From Amphibalanus amphitrite (lineage: Eukaryota > Arthropoda > Thecostraca > Balanomorpha > Balanidae): a stretch of DNA of 64,000 bases. The stretch spans positions 310,001-374,000 of the forward strand of contig NW_024881980.1 of NCBI RefSeq assembly GCF_019059575.1, written 5' to 3'. Below the pieces are notes generated by a model that was not told the DNA's origin, did no database searches, and saw only the letters and a program-made list of their open reading frames with translations. Below, piece by piece: positions 45,746-56,711 of the stretch. How positions within the stretch are numbered: position 1 is the stretch's first letter; every line of letters starts with the position of its first letter. The position numbers and the translations under genes are program-made.

Positions 45746-46996
45746 AATATTTGTCAGCCATAGAATACTATGCTTTAGCACTTTTTCAATAATGACGCAT
45801 GCGTTACATTTGCATGTTAGGGCAGCTAAAATATTGTAATGGATCTTACAAGTTAAATATAACATTTTTTGGAAGCCCGTACAGATTGTTTCTAGTTAGT
45901 TGGTGTTACAAAGTATTAAAAGAAATGATTTTTCTGTATTTAATTAGGAACAAAAGCTTTTAGCCACTAGAATATGCCCGACAGTTTCCAGAATCCTGCG
46001 TACGGGGACACCGCAGTCTCGGTTTCTTATGTTATCGCAATGGGGAAAAGGTGAAATTTTAAATGAGTCAGTATCGTGTTAGGAAGTACGGATGCTTTCA
46101 AAACTAAATGCCTTTCAATTCAAATCCCAGAATATCTTTTCGCGGAAATAGCCCTTCTCAGCCTGTCGGCCCATTCTCTAACGCTACAAGTCTGAACAGT
46201 GAGCGTCTCATGCGCTGCTCACGTATCGCGATAAAAAGGACGGTGTCATATAGTCAAATGAACTTTTCTTATGCATAGAGCATTTGAAACCTCACACCAA
46301 ACGCCTCCTTTCCTTGTCTTCTACTGCTGCCTTTTTCACATACCTACCCAATGACCGTTCCCTCGACGTTCCTTATCGACTGCCTCACATTCAACGGCCA
46401 TATCCCACCCAAGATTCATCCCACCTACGCTGAAAACCAATCGGAGGCACTTTCAATCGTCCCTTGAATAAAATTGCTACCTACACGCATTTGGAGGAGA
46501 ACGAGGCCCAGAAAAGGCATGCATAAAACGATCGGTTTTGCCCCCCATGGAATAAGCCAGCAGGCCTAACATCATATTGATTGAAGAACATTTTCGAGGA
46601 CATGATATCTATTAGATATTATTTTGCAAAGGTATTGTAAACATAACGTCCGCGTATCGCAGCTCTGAATCTGCTGGTGTCAGTCCCATGCAGCAGCCAC
46701 CAGACCACCGCCCCGCCGCCTACCGTTCGCTGATCATACAGGCCGGCTGTCCCAGTGTCTCATCAAACGATCACAGCTGACAGTATTTATGAAATGCCAA
46801 ACAAAAACAGACACGCAAAATTGTGGATCATGCCAGCTTTTTCAGTCAAGCGCGTGGAGATGTATCGGTAGTTTTCCTATCACAGATCACACTGAACAGA
46901 GCAAAATCGTTGACACGCAGCAATAAATAATGCATTATCAAGTACACCGTCACCGATCGATGCATCGTGGATTACACCGAATAATACATCACTGCT
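45746..46996. other. Single-copy stretch
   Basis: No gene, RNA or repeat recognised. Confidence 0.5.
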
Positions 46997-48215
46997 TTAA
47001 CGTTCCCCCAGGTGGGTGGGGGCGTTTTTGGCCACACCCGACAATTTTGTGCTTGCATAAATAAAACGACACGAAACTTAGTATAGCTTATGTATAATGC
47101 ATCGATTCGCATCATTTGTGAAAAAAAAATGTAACCCCATGTCACCTAAGGTCAGGTCAGGTCACCATGACGTAGAAGTTTGAAACTCGAGCTATTGCAT
47201 GAGAGAATCAGTACCAACTACCAACATCTTGAGTATCTTTAATTTTGATATCGGTGACCGAGGGTCAGGTCAACTTTGCGACGTCTCCAGTTTCAGTCAG
47301 TATGAGGAACTCGAAATGCTCTGCTTTTGAAACAAAAACACTCAAACGTCGGGATCTATCTTATGCTCCTGAGGTCATCTCAGGTCATGTAACGTCCCCA
47401 ACAGTTTATTTTTGTACATTGATTTTAGATGGAACGTGGCCAGAGCGCTAAAAACATCATAATCATAGGCGGCGGAACGGGGAGGGCACCGGGGCACCGT
47501 GCCCCCTTTGATTTTGACATTTTAAGATTAGCCCTATGGGCGTTGCATGGGAAGAATGGGACCAAAAGTCGGCAATGTCTGGGACCAAAAGTCTAATTGA
47601 AGGTGTTCCGCCGCTACTGATGTTAATCACAATCTCAATGTAACGAATCGACTGACATGCAACATGGCATTTTCTGCGACTTTGACCTGAGGTCAAATTT
47701 ATTAAGTTGACCTTGTTAGGTCAACAAGACGAGAGAAACGCAGTGCCGGTAAAATCAACGTCACAATAAAAGGTTGGTATCAAAAGTTTTAAAAGATAAG
47801 ACGATTTCCGAAGCACGCCGATTGTTCAGTTTTTGCCATTTGGAGGCTTAACCCTAGTTGACCTTAGCTCAAATCTGAGAACCTGAAAGATTTTCGAAAG
47901 AGCTATCGAATTCGCTTTTCCGCGGCGCTGTAGCTTCTTTGGTTCCCGAGTTATGAACCAATTTGTGAAGTTGTCAAAATCTAAAGCCAAAATTCGTCAT
48001 CATTTTACTTTTGGTGACCTCCAGTGACCTCAGCAATGACCTGATCGAAAATGACCTGTATGATTCTGAAGGAAAATAGCGAGCTATATATTGATTTTAC
48101 TGCGTCTTTCCAACTTTGTTACATTCCAAGATAACCTGGTGTGGCCGAATACGCCTCCCCTCCCCCCCCCCCCCGCCCCACCAAGTTGGCTGAGGGCCAC
48201 CCGGGCGCGGGTTAA
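46997..48215 (+). mobile_element. TTAA-bounded GGTCA-rich element with nested MITE
   Basis: Right end is a clear gggcgcggg-TTAA (48212-48215). The left end is taken at TTAA 46997-47000 followed by cgttcccccaggtgggtgg, which is diverged. The interior follows the 40155-41347 copy (aaggtcaggtcaggtcacc near 47150, tgaggtcaaattt near 47690). Interrupted at 47464-47617. Confidence 0.65.
47464..47617. mobile_element. MITE with GGCGGCGGAAC termini, copy 1
   Basis: Begins cataggcggcggaac and ends gttccgccgctac. The near-identical copy is at 59696-59853. Comparison with 40700-40740 shows it interrupts the host element. Flanking sequences are similar but diverged (atcataat and atgttaat). Confidence 0.75.
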
Positions 48216-48264
48216 TAACATGGCGCAACAGGTTTTGTTATCAACTTGTCCTTTTCACACATAG

Positions 48265-48449
48265 GCGACACCAAGATATCACAGCCAACGCCTATCACCA
48301 ACCTGGTGGTGGGCTTTGGCCAGCGATCGCCGATCGGGGCCAACGCGGGCTCTTACTCGTCCACGATCAGCACGAATGATGAATTACAGCTGCTCCAGAC
48401 CACCACTTCAATCCAGCGTGTAATCCCCAGTCCACATCAGAACCACTAG
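48265..48449 (+). CDS. Candidate terminal exon, unrecognised
   Basis: After acceptor-like ttttcacacatag, an open frame encodes 61 residues starting DTKISQPTPITNLVVGFG and containing GANAGSYSSTISTNDELQ, ending at TAG (48447-48449). The balanced composition differs from surrounding repeat translations. No partner exon and no family recognised. Confidence 0.3.
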
Positions 48450-48612
48450 TGAAACTCTACTGAGTGGGCCAACTGCACTGCATCTTGACCTCCTTTGCAG
48501 CTCTGGCTTTTCAGAATTTGAACAGCCTTCTCTTCCCCACCCTTCTGTACTGATGAATGATGATCCTTTGAAAACCTGAAAAAAGACAGTACAGTGAGAT
48601 GAAACTGTTTTG

Positions 48613-48790
48613 CTATGGGTCTGTTCCAGTCGCACTTCCTAACACATCTAAACTCCACCAAGAGCAAGATAGAGGAGGTTGGAGCAGGGCCCTCCTTGGC
48701 GTTTTATGGGCGAAAGCTGCCATTGGAACAGGGAAGCAATCTTGGAGGAGTTAAGAGGTGTTAGGAAGTGCGACTGGAACAGGCCCTATG
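48613..48790. mobile_element. 168-bp MITE with long TIRs, ctatg duplication
   Basis: Element 48618-48785 has inverted ends of about 45 bp including gttccagtcgcacttcctaa and its complement. The 5-mer ctatg flanks both sides (48613-48617, 48786-48790). The middle is a short spacer. Confidence 0.82.
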
Positions 48791-51376
48791 ACAATGTCTG
48801 TGCATAGAACGAGCAGATGGTAGAAGTGGTCAACTGGTGAGTGGAACAAATGCAAATGTCAGGAAAGAAGTCATATTTTGTGATAGACATGATGCAGATG
48901 TTGGCCAAGCTGACAAGGCAGATATAAGTACCAGCTTGTTACACTATAACACATCATATTTTCATGTTTAACAGAGGGAATATAATGTAAAAAAGCCTTA
49001 GCCAGATGAAAGTAGATAATATAAGGTCTATAGAAAAATGTTGATGCAAGTAATGTAGGATTTGTGGTTCTTAAAGGCTAGGTAAATGTATTCCCTGTTC
49101 AACAATTCTTCAGCATTGACATTGATGTCAATGTACATGCATCAACATACCTGTAGTGAAGTGATTCTGGGCTGCTTTCCTGAGCAGCTGATGGCCACGA
49201 CTGGAATCTTAAAACACAGCTAATTTTACCATTTTGTTAACTATGACTGAGGATCTTCTGTGCTGAAAAAGAGATAGACAATAGACATCAGCTGATAGAC
49301 ATTGTACAACTCATTTGTGAAACAAGATCAATTCCATTTAGGGGTAGGTCTTAATATAATGATGACATGAATGAATTTCAGTTTTCACTTTTCACCAGTC
49401 CAGGTACCTAGTGACAAAATGAAATATTGTAGGAGGAATCAATGATAATGTTTCTGGTAGAAAATTCAGGCATTTTATAATTCAGTTGAAGCTTAAGATG
49501 GAGGATTTTTGGAAAATATTTGCCACAAATAACATTGGAATCTCAGAAACACAAATCAAATCTTATTTGATGTCAAAAACAAATCAAACTGTTACCATTG
49601 AACACCAAGCAGCATGCTGAGTAGTCATTGACTAAGACATATGCATGCTACACATGGCTACAGTACTTTGAAATAGCTTTTATAAAATGTATGCACTCAT
49701 GTAATCTTAACATGTAAATATTTCAGCTTAAACTTGTTTTACACTAAACCTGCTAAGCCAAGAAAAAATATAAATATGAGAAGCTCAAAACAAGTTACTG
49801 AGAACATAAACAAAGGTAATGTTACAACAAAACTGAGTCAAAACACTCAAAACTAAGTGTTTCAATGAACGCAAGTTTGATGCGTGTCACAGAAGCAGCT
49901 GTCCACTGTAAAGCAGAGTGGGCACAGCATGGTGAAAGCAGGAAGTGGTGCACAAAACTGAATTAAGAACTAAGAAGAGTGCCTGACTAACTGTGTCTGT
50001 ATCCCTTTACATGTAGGTTAAGGTATTTACAAAATTTGAGCACAACCAGCCAAAATTTAACTGGGAAGGAGGCCATGCCCACTCGCACATGACAGGTGTG
50101 CAAAAAACATGCCTGTAATACCTTATGCCTAGATACATAAAGATGAAAATGTGTTGCGTCTGTGTGGTTAGTAGCACGACGTGACATGACTATTATCAAT
50201 ACCTGACAGTACAATTATCATGATATTATCATTATTGCAATTGTAATAAAAATGGTAAATTGAACTTTTTTTCTCACTTTATATAGCCAAAATACCTGAG
50301 ATTTTTTTACATCAAGTTTGCGTACTCCAAAATTGTAATTATTCTGCTTCCTCCATTACCTAAAAAGTTTGCGCAAGACTATTGAGTATCCATTAGATGC
50401 AGGGACGATCATGACCACTTGACTAAAAATGGTTCACTTGGTTCTTACAAGCTTGTTAACTCACTACAAAAGGGGAGGGGGCACTGCAAAAGGGCGTGGA
50501 AATCGCCACATTTGTCTCAAGATGTTTAATGCATAACAATAGGCACCAAAATATCGTCGTATTAGTATGCAGGGTCACCAAAGAAAAAGGCAGCGTTATT
50601 TATCAAATATCAAAGCAAATTGGCAAGATCTAGCACAACGAAACACATAATTCAACACCTAACGAGGCCGGCCGAGTCCCCGATACCACCATGGCGACCG
50701 CTCAAGTCCAACTGGCCGGCAACTGGCCAATCAGGGGGCTTGTTTGTCATTTCTGGGTGGGATTAAAAAACATGCCGACCGCACCGTTTGACCTGGGCAC
50801 GACGTCAAAGCACCCCTCTGCACGGTGCAAACAGACAGAAACACAGACACACAGAGTTTCATTCTACAAATAGTATAGTAGATATCCATTCATGATAATC
50901 TCAGATTTACTTATCCCAAGTTGCGTCTTATCGGAAGAGAAACGGTGAAGCTATGTCCATGCTGTTGTCACCAATGTAAAACATGAATAATAATAAAAGA
51001 CCAAATGTCTTTGAGTTTTGGATGTGTTACGATGTATAAAGGGAAATTGGACGAGGGAGCTGAGAGTAATGAGACAGTTTCTGAGCAAGTTCTAGGACGA
51101 ATATACCTAGGGCATTATTATTTTCCCTTCTGGGTTTATGTGGGGTCTAATGCAAGGTTACATTGAGATCAGTGATGGAAATCACAGAATAATACGGGAG
51201 TGTTAAGTGGTACTATAATGCGAGTATAGTTTGCAAAATATTCCCCTTATACGCTTAGAAGGAATACTAGAGGTTTCGATGTAAGGGTATTTTGGTTGGT
51301 TAAAAGGAGTGTACGTACTGTGGGTATGGCAGGGAATAGAACAGGAATCATATTCCTTTCCTCTTCGGTACTTACT
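48791..51376. other. AT-rich, mostly single-copy
   Basis: No gene supported. 50700-50840 is the direct-orientation copy of the dispersed repeat at 45610-45745. A diverged unit of the following 137-bp repeat may start near 51240. Confidence 0.45.
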
Positions 51377-51650
51377 AGGGTATATTAGAAGAATTCAAGG
51401 GAGCTATTTAAAGAACAAGGGTATAGTTTGGGTATATTCGAAGAAATGATCAGAGTGTTGTTTTAGACCAAAACCCCTAATATGCTTAAAAGGAATCAAA
51501 AAGGTTTCAGTGTAGGGTATATTAGAAGAATTTCAGAGCGACATTCAAAGAAAGTGTATTTGGGGTATATTCGGAGAAATGATCAGGGTGTTGGTTTAGA
51601 CCAACTCCCCTAATATGCTTAAAAGGAATCAAAAAAGCTCTCAGTGAGCA
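51377..51650 (+). repeat. 137-bp tandem duplication
   Basis: agggtatattagaagaattc begins at 51377 and (variant) 51514. Both units run through aaatgatcagggtgttg-like sequence and cccctaatatgcttaaaagg. The reverse complement of part of it is at 43370-43510. Confidence 0.85.
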
Positions 51651-51771
51651 CGAGCAATATGAATCTCTGAACAAACGTTTGGTCACAATTATTGGCAAAG
51701 AGCAGGGTAGTGAAACTGAACCGTTGGAATTTCTGAGAAATGTAGCATTAAATTTGGAGCTCAATGTCTGA
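51645..51771 (+). pseudogene. Possible LINE ORF1-like fragment
   Basis: After aaagctctcag an open frame encodes about 42 residues, EHEQYESLNKRLVTIIGKEQ followed by GSETEPLEFLRNVALNLEL, then TGA. The pattern (basic-hydrophobic strand, acidic linker, amphipathic helix with L..VA..L.L) resembles the RNA-binding domain of non-LTR ORF1 proteins. Short, and based on pattern only. Confidence 0.3.
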
Positions 51772-51838
51772 CCTTTGAACGTGACATCCCCGCGTTCCGG
51801 ATAAACATGAGAAATTCCAGAAACATTAGTAGGGTTGG

Positions 51839-53064
51839 TAGGGGAAGGAGGGCGAATTGCGCCACCGGAAAAACGCTAATCGTAAGAAAACCACTGGAGA
51901 TGTAAGCATGCACTGGTAACCATTTTAAAGAGGAACTCATTGGCTACGATTTAAGAGCCTCCCGATCAATTAAGAATGTTTCGTTTGCTTCTGACAGCTG
52001 CTTTTTCAGAAACATGCAAAAGGGCGCATTTACCAACAACTGCTGTAAATTGCGCCAGGGGGATGGCGCAATTAGAATCCAATTGCGCCCTATCCTAATA
52101 TGGCTAAGCAAAGGAGACGGAATGCATACACTCCGGCATTCTATGTCATTGTGGCTTACTTGAACATGTATTATGTGAATCAAGCTCGATGCATAATAAA
52201 TGTAGATATAAATTGCGATGTTTTTTTTGCGCAGGTAAATAACTTTACTATTATAGTGTCCGGTATGCTTGTGAAGTGGAACGAAAACGTTTGATGTAAC
52301 CGACTAGATATATATGAACGTATGCGCCTAGACGGTTATATTTTCAATCGTTTCTCTAAAAATTAATATTTTTATTGCTTCTACAACTTTTTTGACATCA
52401 GTTTTTACTTTGTATCATAACTGTCACCTCTCACGCCTGTGTCCATGTTAAAAATGCCGTATTTTGTCAATTACACCGCAAGTTCATAGCCTAAATGGCA
52501 GCTACATTATAAGCTCGATGAGAGAAATAATTTTTGGACTGACGATGGCGGGTTGCTCCCCTGCCTGACATAAAACTCCTTCTTTATTGCAATCAGTTAA
52601 TGGTGCATTCATACTGTCGTGATACAATAGCTACACCATTATTCTATTTGCGCCCCCCTGGCGCAATTGCCATGGGCGCAATTAAAATTAATGTACTTTT
52701 TAATAAAAGCGTAGAAGTTACCATAAAGATGCTGAAGGATGTTTACTGTTTCAGTGAAACATAATGAAAAAAGGATTTTTCTTTCCAATTATCACTCTCA
52801 AAATCACACATGTATCGCCTATTTTTACAGCCAACGGTTCAAAATGCTGCAAAAAAGTTAAGAAAACGCCGCAATATCTTTGATGGCGTAATGAGCCTTG
52901 CTGATTGGCTTCATCGGAGAGCTTGGGCCATAAAAGGAACTATCGAACTATCCAGTGGTGAAAATAATGTTTTCGAAAACAAAATGCTAAACATGCCATT
53001 GAATTCGTGGGAATGTGGGCGGGCGCAATTGGTTAGGAGGGCGCAATACACCCACTTTCCCCTA
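51839..53064. mobile_element. 1.2-kb DNA element with TAGGGGAA termini
   Basis: Left end TAGGGGAAGGAGGGCGAATT and right end (reversed) TAGGGGAAAGTGGGTGTATT match at 17 of 21, and both continue into gcgcc. The element contains further gcgcaatt motifs (52020-52090, 52650-52690). TA at each end fits a TA-duplicating superfamily such as Tc1/mariner, but this is a guess. No transposase seen. Confidence 0.6.
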
Positions 53065-53105
53065 CGTAGGTATACGCTCGCAAAAGTAAAACAATACACC
53101 GTTAC

Positions 53106-53745
53106 AGGATGATGAAGTGTTTCGCTGAACTGACAGTCGCTCAAATTGTAGTCGGCGAAGTAGATGTCGCTGAAACATAGCTTTCGCTAAATTGATAATC
53201 GCTATATTTGATAATCGCTTAGCTTGATCATCGCTGAATTGCCATTCGCTGGAAATGATTCGCTCAACTGACGCTCGCTCAAATGACACTCGCTAAAGTC
53301 GGTCGCACCGAGATTCCATACGTGCGTTTTGGAACTAGACATGAAAACAGTGGTGACGTCATGCTGTGGAACTTGCATTGCAATGTAATGTGTAGCTATC
53401 ATGGAAAGAACCGCTTACTCGATTCGGGCCTCGGTAACAGTGAAAAACGAAGTTTTCCCAAAATTCGTTGGCAATTAATGCTTTTGTACGGACATTGGGT
53501 GCCAGCTGCCACCAGTGACGTCAGCATAGTATGCTCATTTTTGAAGGCAAAATTTCTATGTATTTACCGAGCACAATTTGAAATCGATCATTTTTACGGT
53601 AAGAAATTCTTAGCCAGACGCTGAAGTTGCCAAAACTCACGTGAGAGCTTCGTGGCACGTGCCACGAAGCTCTCACGTGGCACGTGCCACGTGAGAGCTT
53701 CGATAATGCACTTGGAGCCAAACACCTTTTGAAAAAAAAAAACTA
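53106..53745 (-). repeat. AGCGA array with terminal repeat, right copy
   Basis: Inverted counterpart of 42302-42740. The reverse complement begins gctatagttttt and contains caaaaggtgtttggctccaa. The tcgct array spans 53110-53295. Between terminus and array are the CACGTG palindromes. Confidence 0.75.
53638..53702. repeat. Two overlapping perfect palindromes rich in CACGTG
   Basis: 53638-53679 is a perfect 42-bp palindrome centred at 53658/53659, and 53665-53702 a perfect 38-bp palindrome centred at 53683/53684. They share 15 bp. Five CACGTG hexamers lie within 65 bp. CACGTG is the classic E-box of bHLH factors; whether it acts as one is unknown. Confidence 0.9.
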
Positions 53746-54041
53746 TAGCAATGACCTAATGACATCCTCCGACTTTCAAAGGGCTCCGTCATCTATATAC
53801 TGTAGCTCTGACACGGTGGCAAAGTTGCAAAAAAGTGACTTGAGTTGAGGTTGGGTCATTCAAAGTGACCTGGTGTCCTGACCTTAACATTAAGGAGCTT
53901 CAATCTTGCACATTATGTGTAAAATTGATGAGAGAATAGTCATACCAAATTTCGCGGCGCTACGCGCCGCAGTTTTCCCGCTACTCGCGAAAAACTTCAG
54001 GGGGGCGAATAACCGCCGCCCCCCGTCGGTGCGCGGGCTAA
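53746..54041 (-). mobile_element. Fragment of CCCGCGC-family element
   Basis: Minus-strand copy of the family 5' end: terminus gcgcggg-ctaa at 54031-54041, GC palindrome ggcgctacgcgcc near 53955, and TGACCT motifs. Truncated where the AGCGA repeat begins. Confidence 0.65.
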
Positions 54042-54158
54042 GTTCCGACTTACTATAGACTTCCAGGAGCAAAGCTGTAATTTTTTTTTCGAGCCTCAGC
54101 GAAAATACTGACACCCAAATAATCCATGTAATTTTACCTGCTCACAAAGCTGGTACGA

Positions 54159-55360
54159 TTAACCCGCGCGGGGCTGGGGTCTCCGGCCGAACGCGCGGGG
54201 CTGGGAGGGGGGGGGGGTGTGTGTGTGTAAATTTTACCCCCCCCCCTGTTATCTCCCGAACTAATGGTCCGATTTGGAAAATTCAAACGCCAATCGAAAG
54301 ATCTCATCACGAACAACTAAAAACATGTACTTAATTTAAATTTTGAGGTCAAGGTCAAGGTCAGGTCAAGGGTACAAATTGTAAGTTTCTACAGTATCGG
54401 CCTTGCACCGTAGTTGCCGAAGAATGGAGTCATGGACTGAGACTGATTGCCCAAAACGTGTTCTTAGGCTACCAAGACAATATTCATTGCATACAATATC
54501 ATTCAAAGGTCAAGGTCAAGGTCAGGTCAGGTCAGGTCAGGTCACCAAAAACAAAATATAGAAAAGGGCATGTGCGACACATGTTTTATGGGTCATTTTT
54601 ATCATAGAATTCAATAGGCACACTCAATAAGTGATGTGGACCACCTCTGGATGAATTTCAGGTCGAGGTCAGGTCAAGGTCAGGTCAAGTGAGGTCAAAT
54701 TTTGAAGTTGGTTGTTAAGGCCTAAAAAGGTGTCTATCTGATGCAGTTTTTCACGGCAAATCGAATGGTGCTATTTTTGTTTCCGTACGAGGTCTAGAAC
54801 TTCCAAAAAAATCATTTTTCAAATTTTTTGTGTGTCGTAACGTCATAAAATGTTTAATAACTCCCACATTTTTGAACCGATTCTTCTAAAAATTGGTATG
54901 TAGGTGCACATAGACCACTTCTCTGACATATGTTTCGGTTTTTACGATACACTCAAAATTTTGGATTTTATAGTTATTTTCCCAAAAAAGTCAGTTTTTT
55001 GGAAAAATTTGGGCAAAAATCAAAAATTTTCAAAAAACCGAGATAGCCATTTGATAGACAAAGTAGAATTACGTATAACCTTTTTTGTTACGTCTTGATT
55101 CCTTTAAAAATGAAGATGTTAGCGGCGTTTGAAATTTTGCCGTTTTTGAGGCGAAAATGGCGAACATGACGTCACTAAAACGTTAATTTCTCAAAAAATT
55201 TCCGACCGATTTCGCTCAAATTTTCAGGAAACGTGTCAAATTGATGTAAGAAAAGGTGCTGAAAGTTTGGCGGCGCTACGCGCCGTCGTTTTTGAGATAT
55301 TGCAAAAATTCGCGAGGGGGGGGGGGGTAAAATTTACCCCCCCAGCCCCGCGCGGGTTAA
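54159..55360. mobile_element. TTAA-bounded GGTCA-rich element, intact termini
   Basis: TTAA at 54159-54162 and 55357-55360, perfect 17-bp inverted termini CCCGCGCGGGGCTGGGG. The left terminus has a partial internal duplication (cgcgcggggctggg). Densest AGGTCA clusters in the window: 54345-54370, 54505-54545 and 54660-54700. Ends with hairpin ggcggcgctacgcgccg near 55268. 1202 bp, equal in length to the 4390-5591 copy. Confidence 0.85.
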
Positions 55361-56162
55361 CGGCGATCGTGCCCCTGAATTCAATAACCACCATTGGCCT
55401 TAGGCTCTATGGTATCAACACTAGCTGCTGGGCCTTAGGATGACCTATCGAGGTATATTTATTGCTTGAACTTTTGTCAGGTCTTATAGGCATTATTTGA
55501 TCAACTCGAGGGGAGCTATTCTGTACATGCTCTGCAGGATTTCGGCACGCATTACGATTATTTTTTCCGCTTAGAGTAAGGTCAACGTCATGAAAAGCCA
55601 CTGGTCGTCTTTTGGCGATATCTTTTGCCAGAGGCAAGCTACAGCGATTAAAACACATTTACCATGTTCAGCCCGAGACCAAGGATCAATTGATATTAAC
55701 ATGAAATTGGTCAGTACAATATTTGTGTTTCCTTTTTAAACTGTTGTGAAAACAGCTACGGCATATGCTTCCCTTGGTGCAATGCTTTTACTTCTGATAT
55801 TTTCGACAATTCTGTTTTTTTTTCTTGTTAAAAGAAAGTTGGGGTCTTCAGTCTTCGTAAGAAACGCAGTTTAGCAGTTGTAGAATGACCATGCAGTGCA
55901 GGCTCCGGCACGTTTCCATGTTATCGATGACCCCCGCCTGCCGCCTCCCTCGCGGCCCCATGGTTTCCCACTGCCGCCTTCTGTGCAGCGTCGGCTGCCT
56001 CCCCCGCGTCCACCGCGCGCGGCGCGGGGCGGGACGGCCTCCTCGGCCGCTTCTCGATTCGTCTGTGGCCGCCGGCACCTGTGCGACGGCGGCCGGTGAC
56101 CTCACGGCGAGGCGTGCCTCCTCTCAAGCCGCCGGCAGTCCGATGCCCAGCGGCCGTCTCCT
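55361..56162. other. Upstream region of the four-cysteine protein gene
   Basis: 55361-55860 shows nothing recognisable. 55890-56160 is strongly GC- and CpG-rich with open frames on both strands, best read as promoter-proximal DNA for the gene that follows. Confidence 0.5.
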
Positions 56163-56169
56163 ATATAAG
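56163..56169 (+). promoter_or_regulatory. TATA box of the four-cysteine protein gene
   Basis: tataagc preceded by ccta. About 30 bp downstream lies catcagcagtctgc, a plausible initiator near 56192, giving a 5' non-coding exon ending at 56244 before donor gtaagc. Confidence 0.75.
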
Positions 56170-56191
56170 CTGCGGAGCGCCTCCCATCAGC

Positions 56192-56244
56192 AGTCTGCAG
56201 CCAGCTTCACTCGGGCATCACTGATCAGATAGGCCACTCCGCAG
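56192..56244 (+). other. 5' non-coding exon
   Basis: From the inferred start site to the donor gcag/gtaagc. Contains no ATG. The intron runs to the acceptor ttcgcag at 56580, nine bases before the start codon. Confidence 0.6.
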
Positions 56245-56589
56245 GTAAGCTCGGGGTCAGCTGCTCCACGACGGACCAACCCGTCCACTGTCTTCATTTG
56301 ACATCTTTATTGCTGACGATTTGCTTCTGGTAGTCCTTCGTCGAGCTCTGACCACCTTTGCCGTTACATGTCATGGAACAGTCCATTAAATCTTTCGAGT
56401 GGTTCGCCGTTTATATTTTCTGCTTCGTATGCAATGTATTTTCCTACATTAGAATCTTCAAATAATTTCCCTCTGAAAGTAATTTTCTTCAAAAGGCTGG
56501 TAGCGGTTCAGGACCACGTATAAGGTTTTTCTCCAGTAACATCCGGTAGTGTACTAACCGCGTTCGGCTCCAGTTCGCAGAGCCTCACG

Positions 56590-56711
56590 ATGAAGTTCCT
56601 GTACGTGTTGGCTGCACTGCTCGTGATGACCCAGGTCATCCAGGTGGAGGCCATTTTCGGCCTGATCGCCCTCAAGGCGGGTGCCATCGGCTATGCTCTT
56701 GGCAGGGCGAG
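56590..56711 (+). CDS. Four-cysteine protein, coding exon 1 (signal peptide)
   Basis: ATG nine bases after the acceptor. Encodes residues 1-40 and two bases of codon 41; donor gtacgt. Confidence 0.88.
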
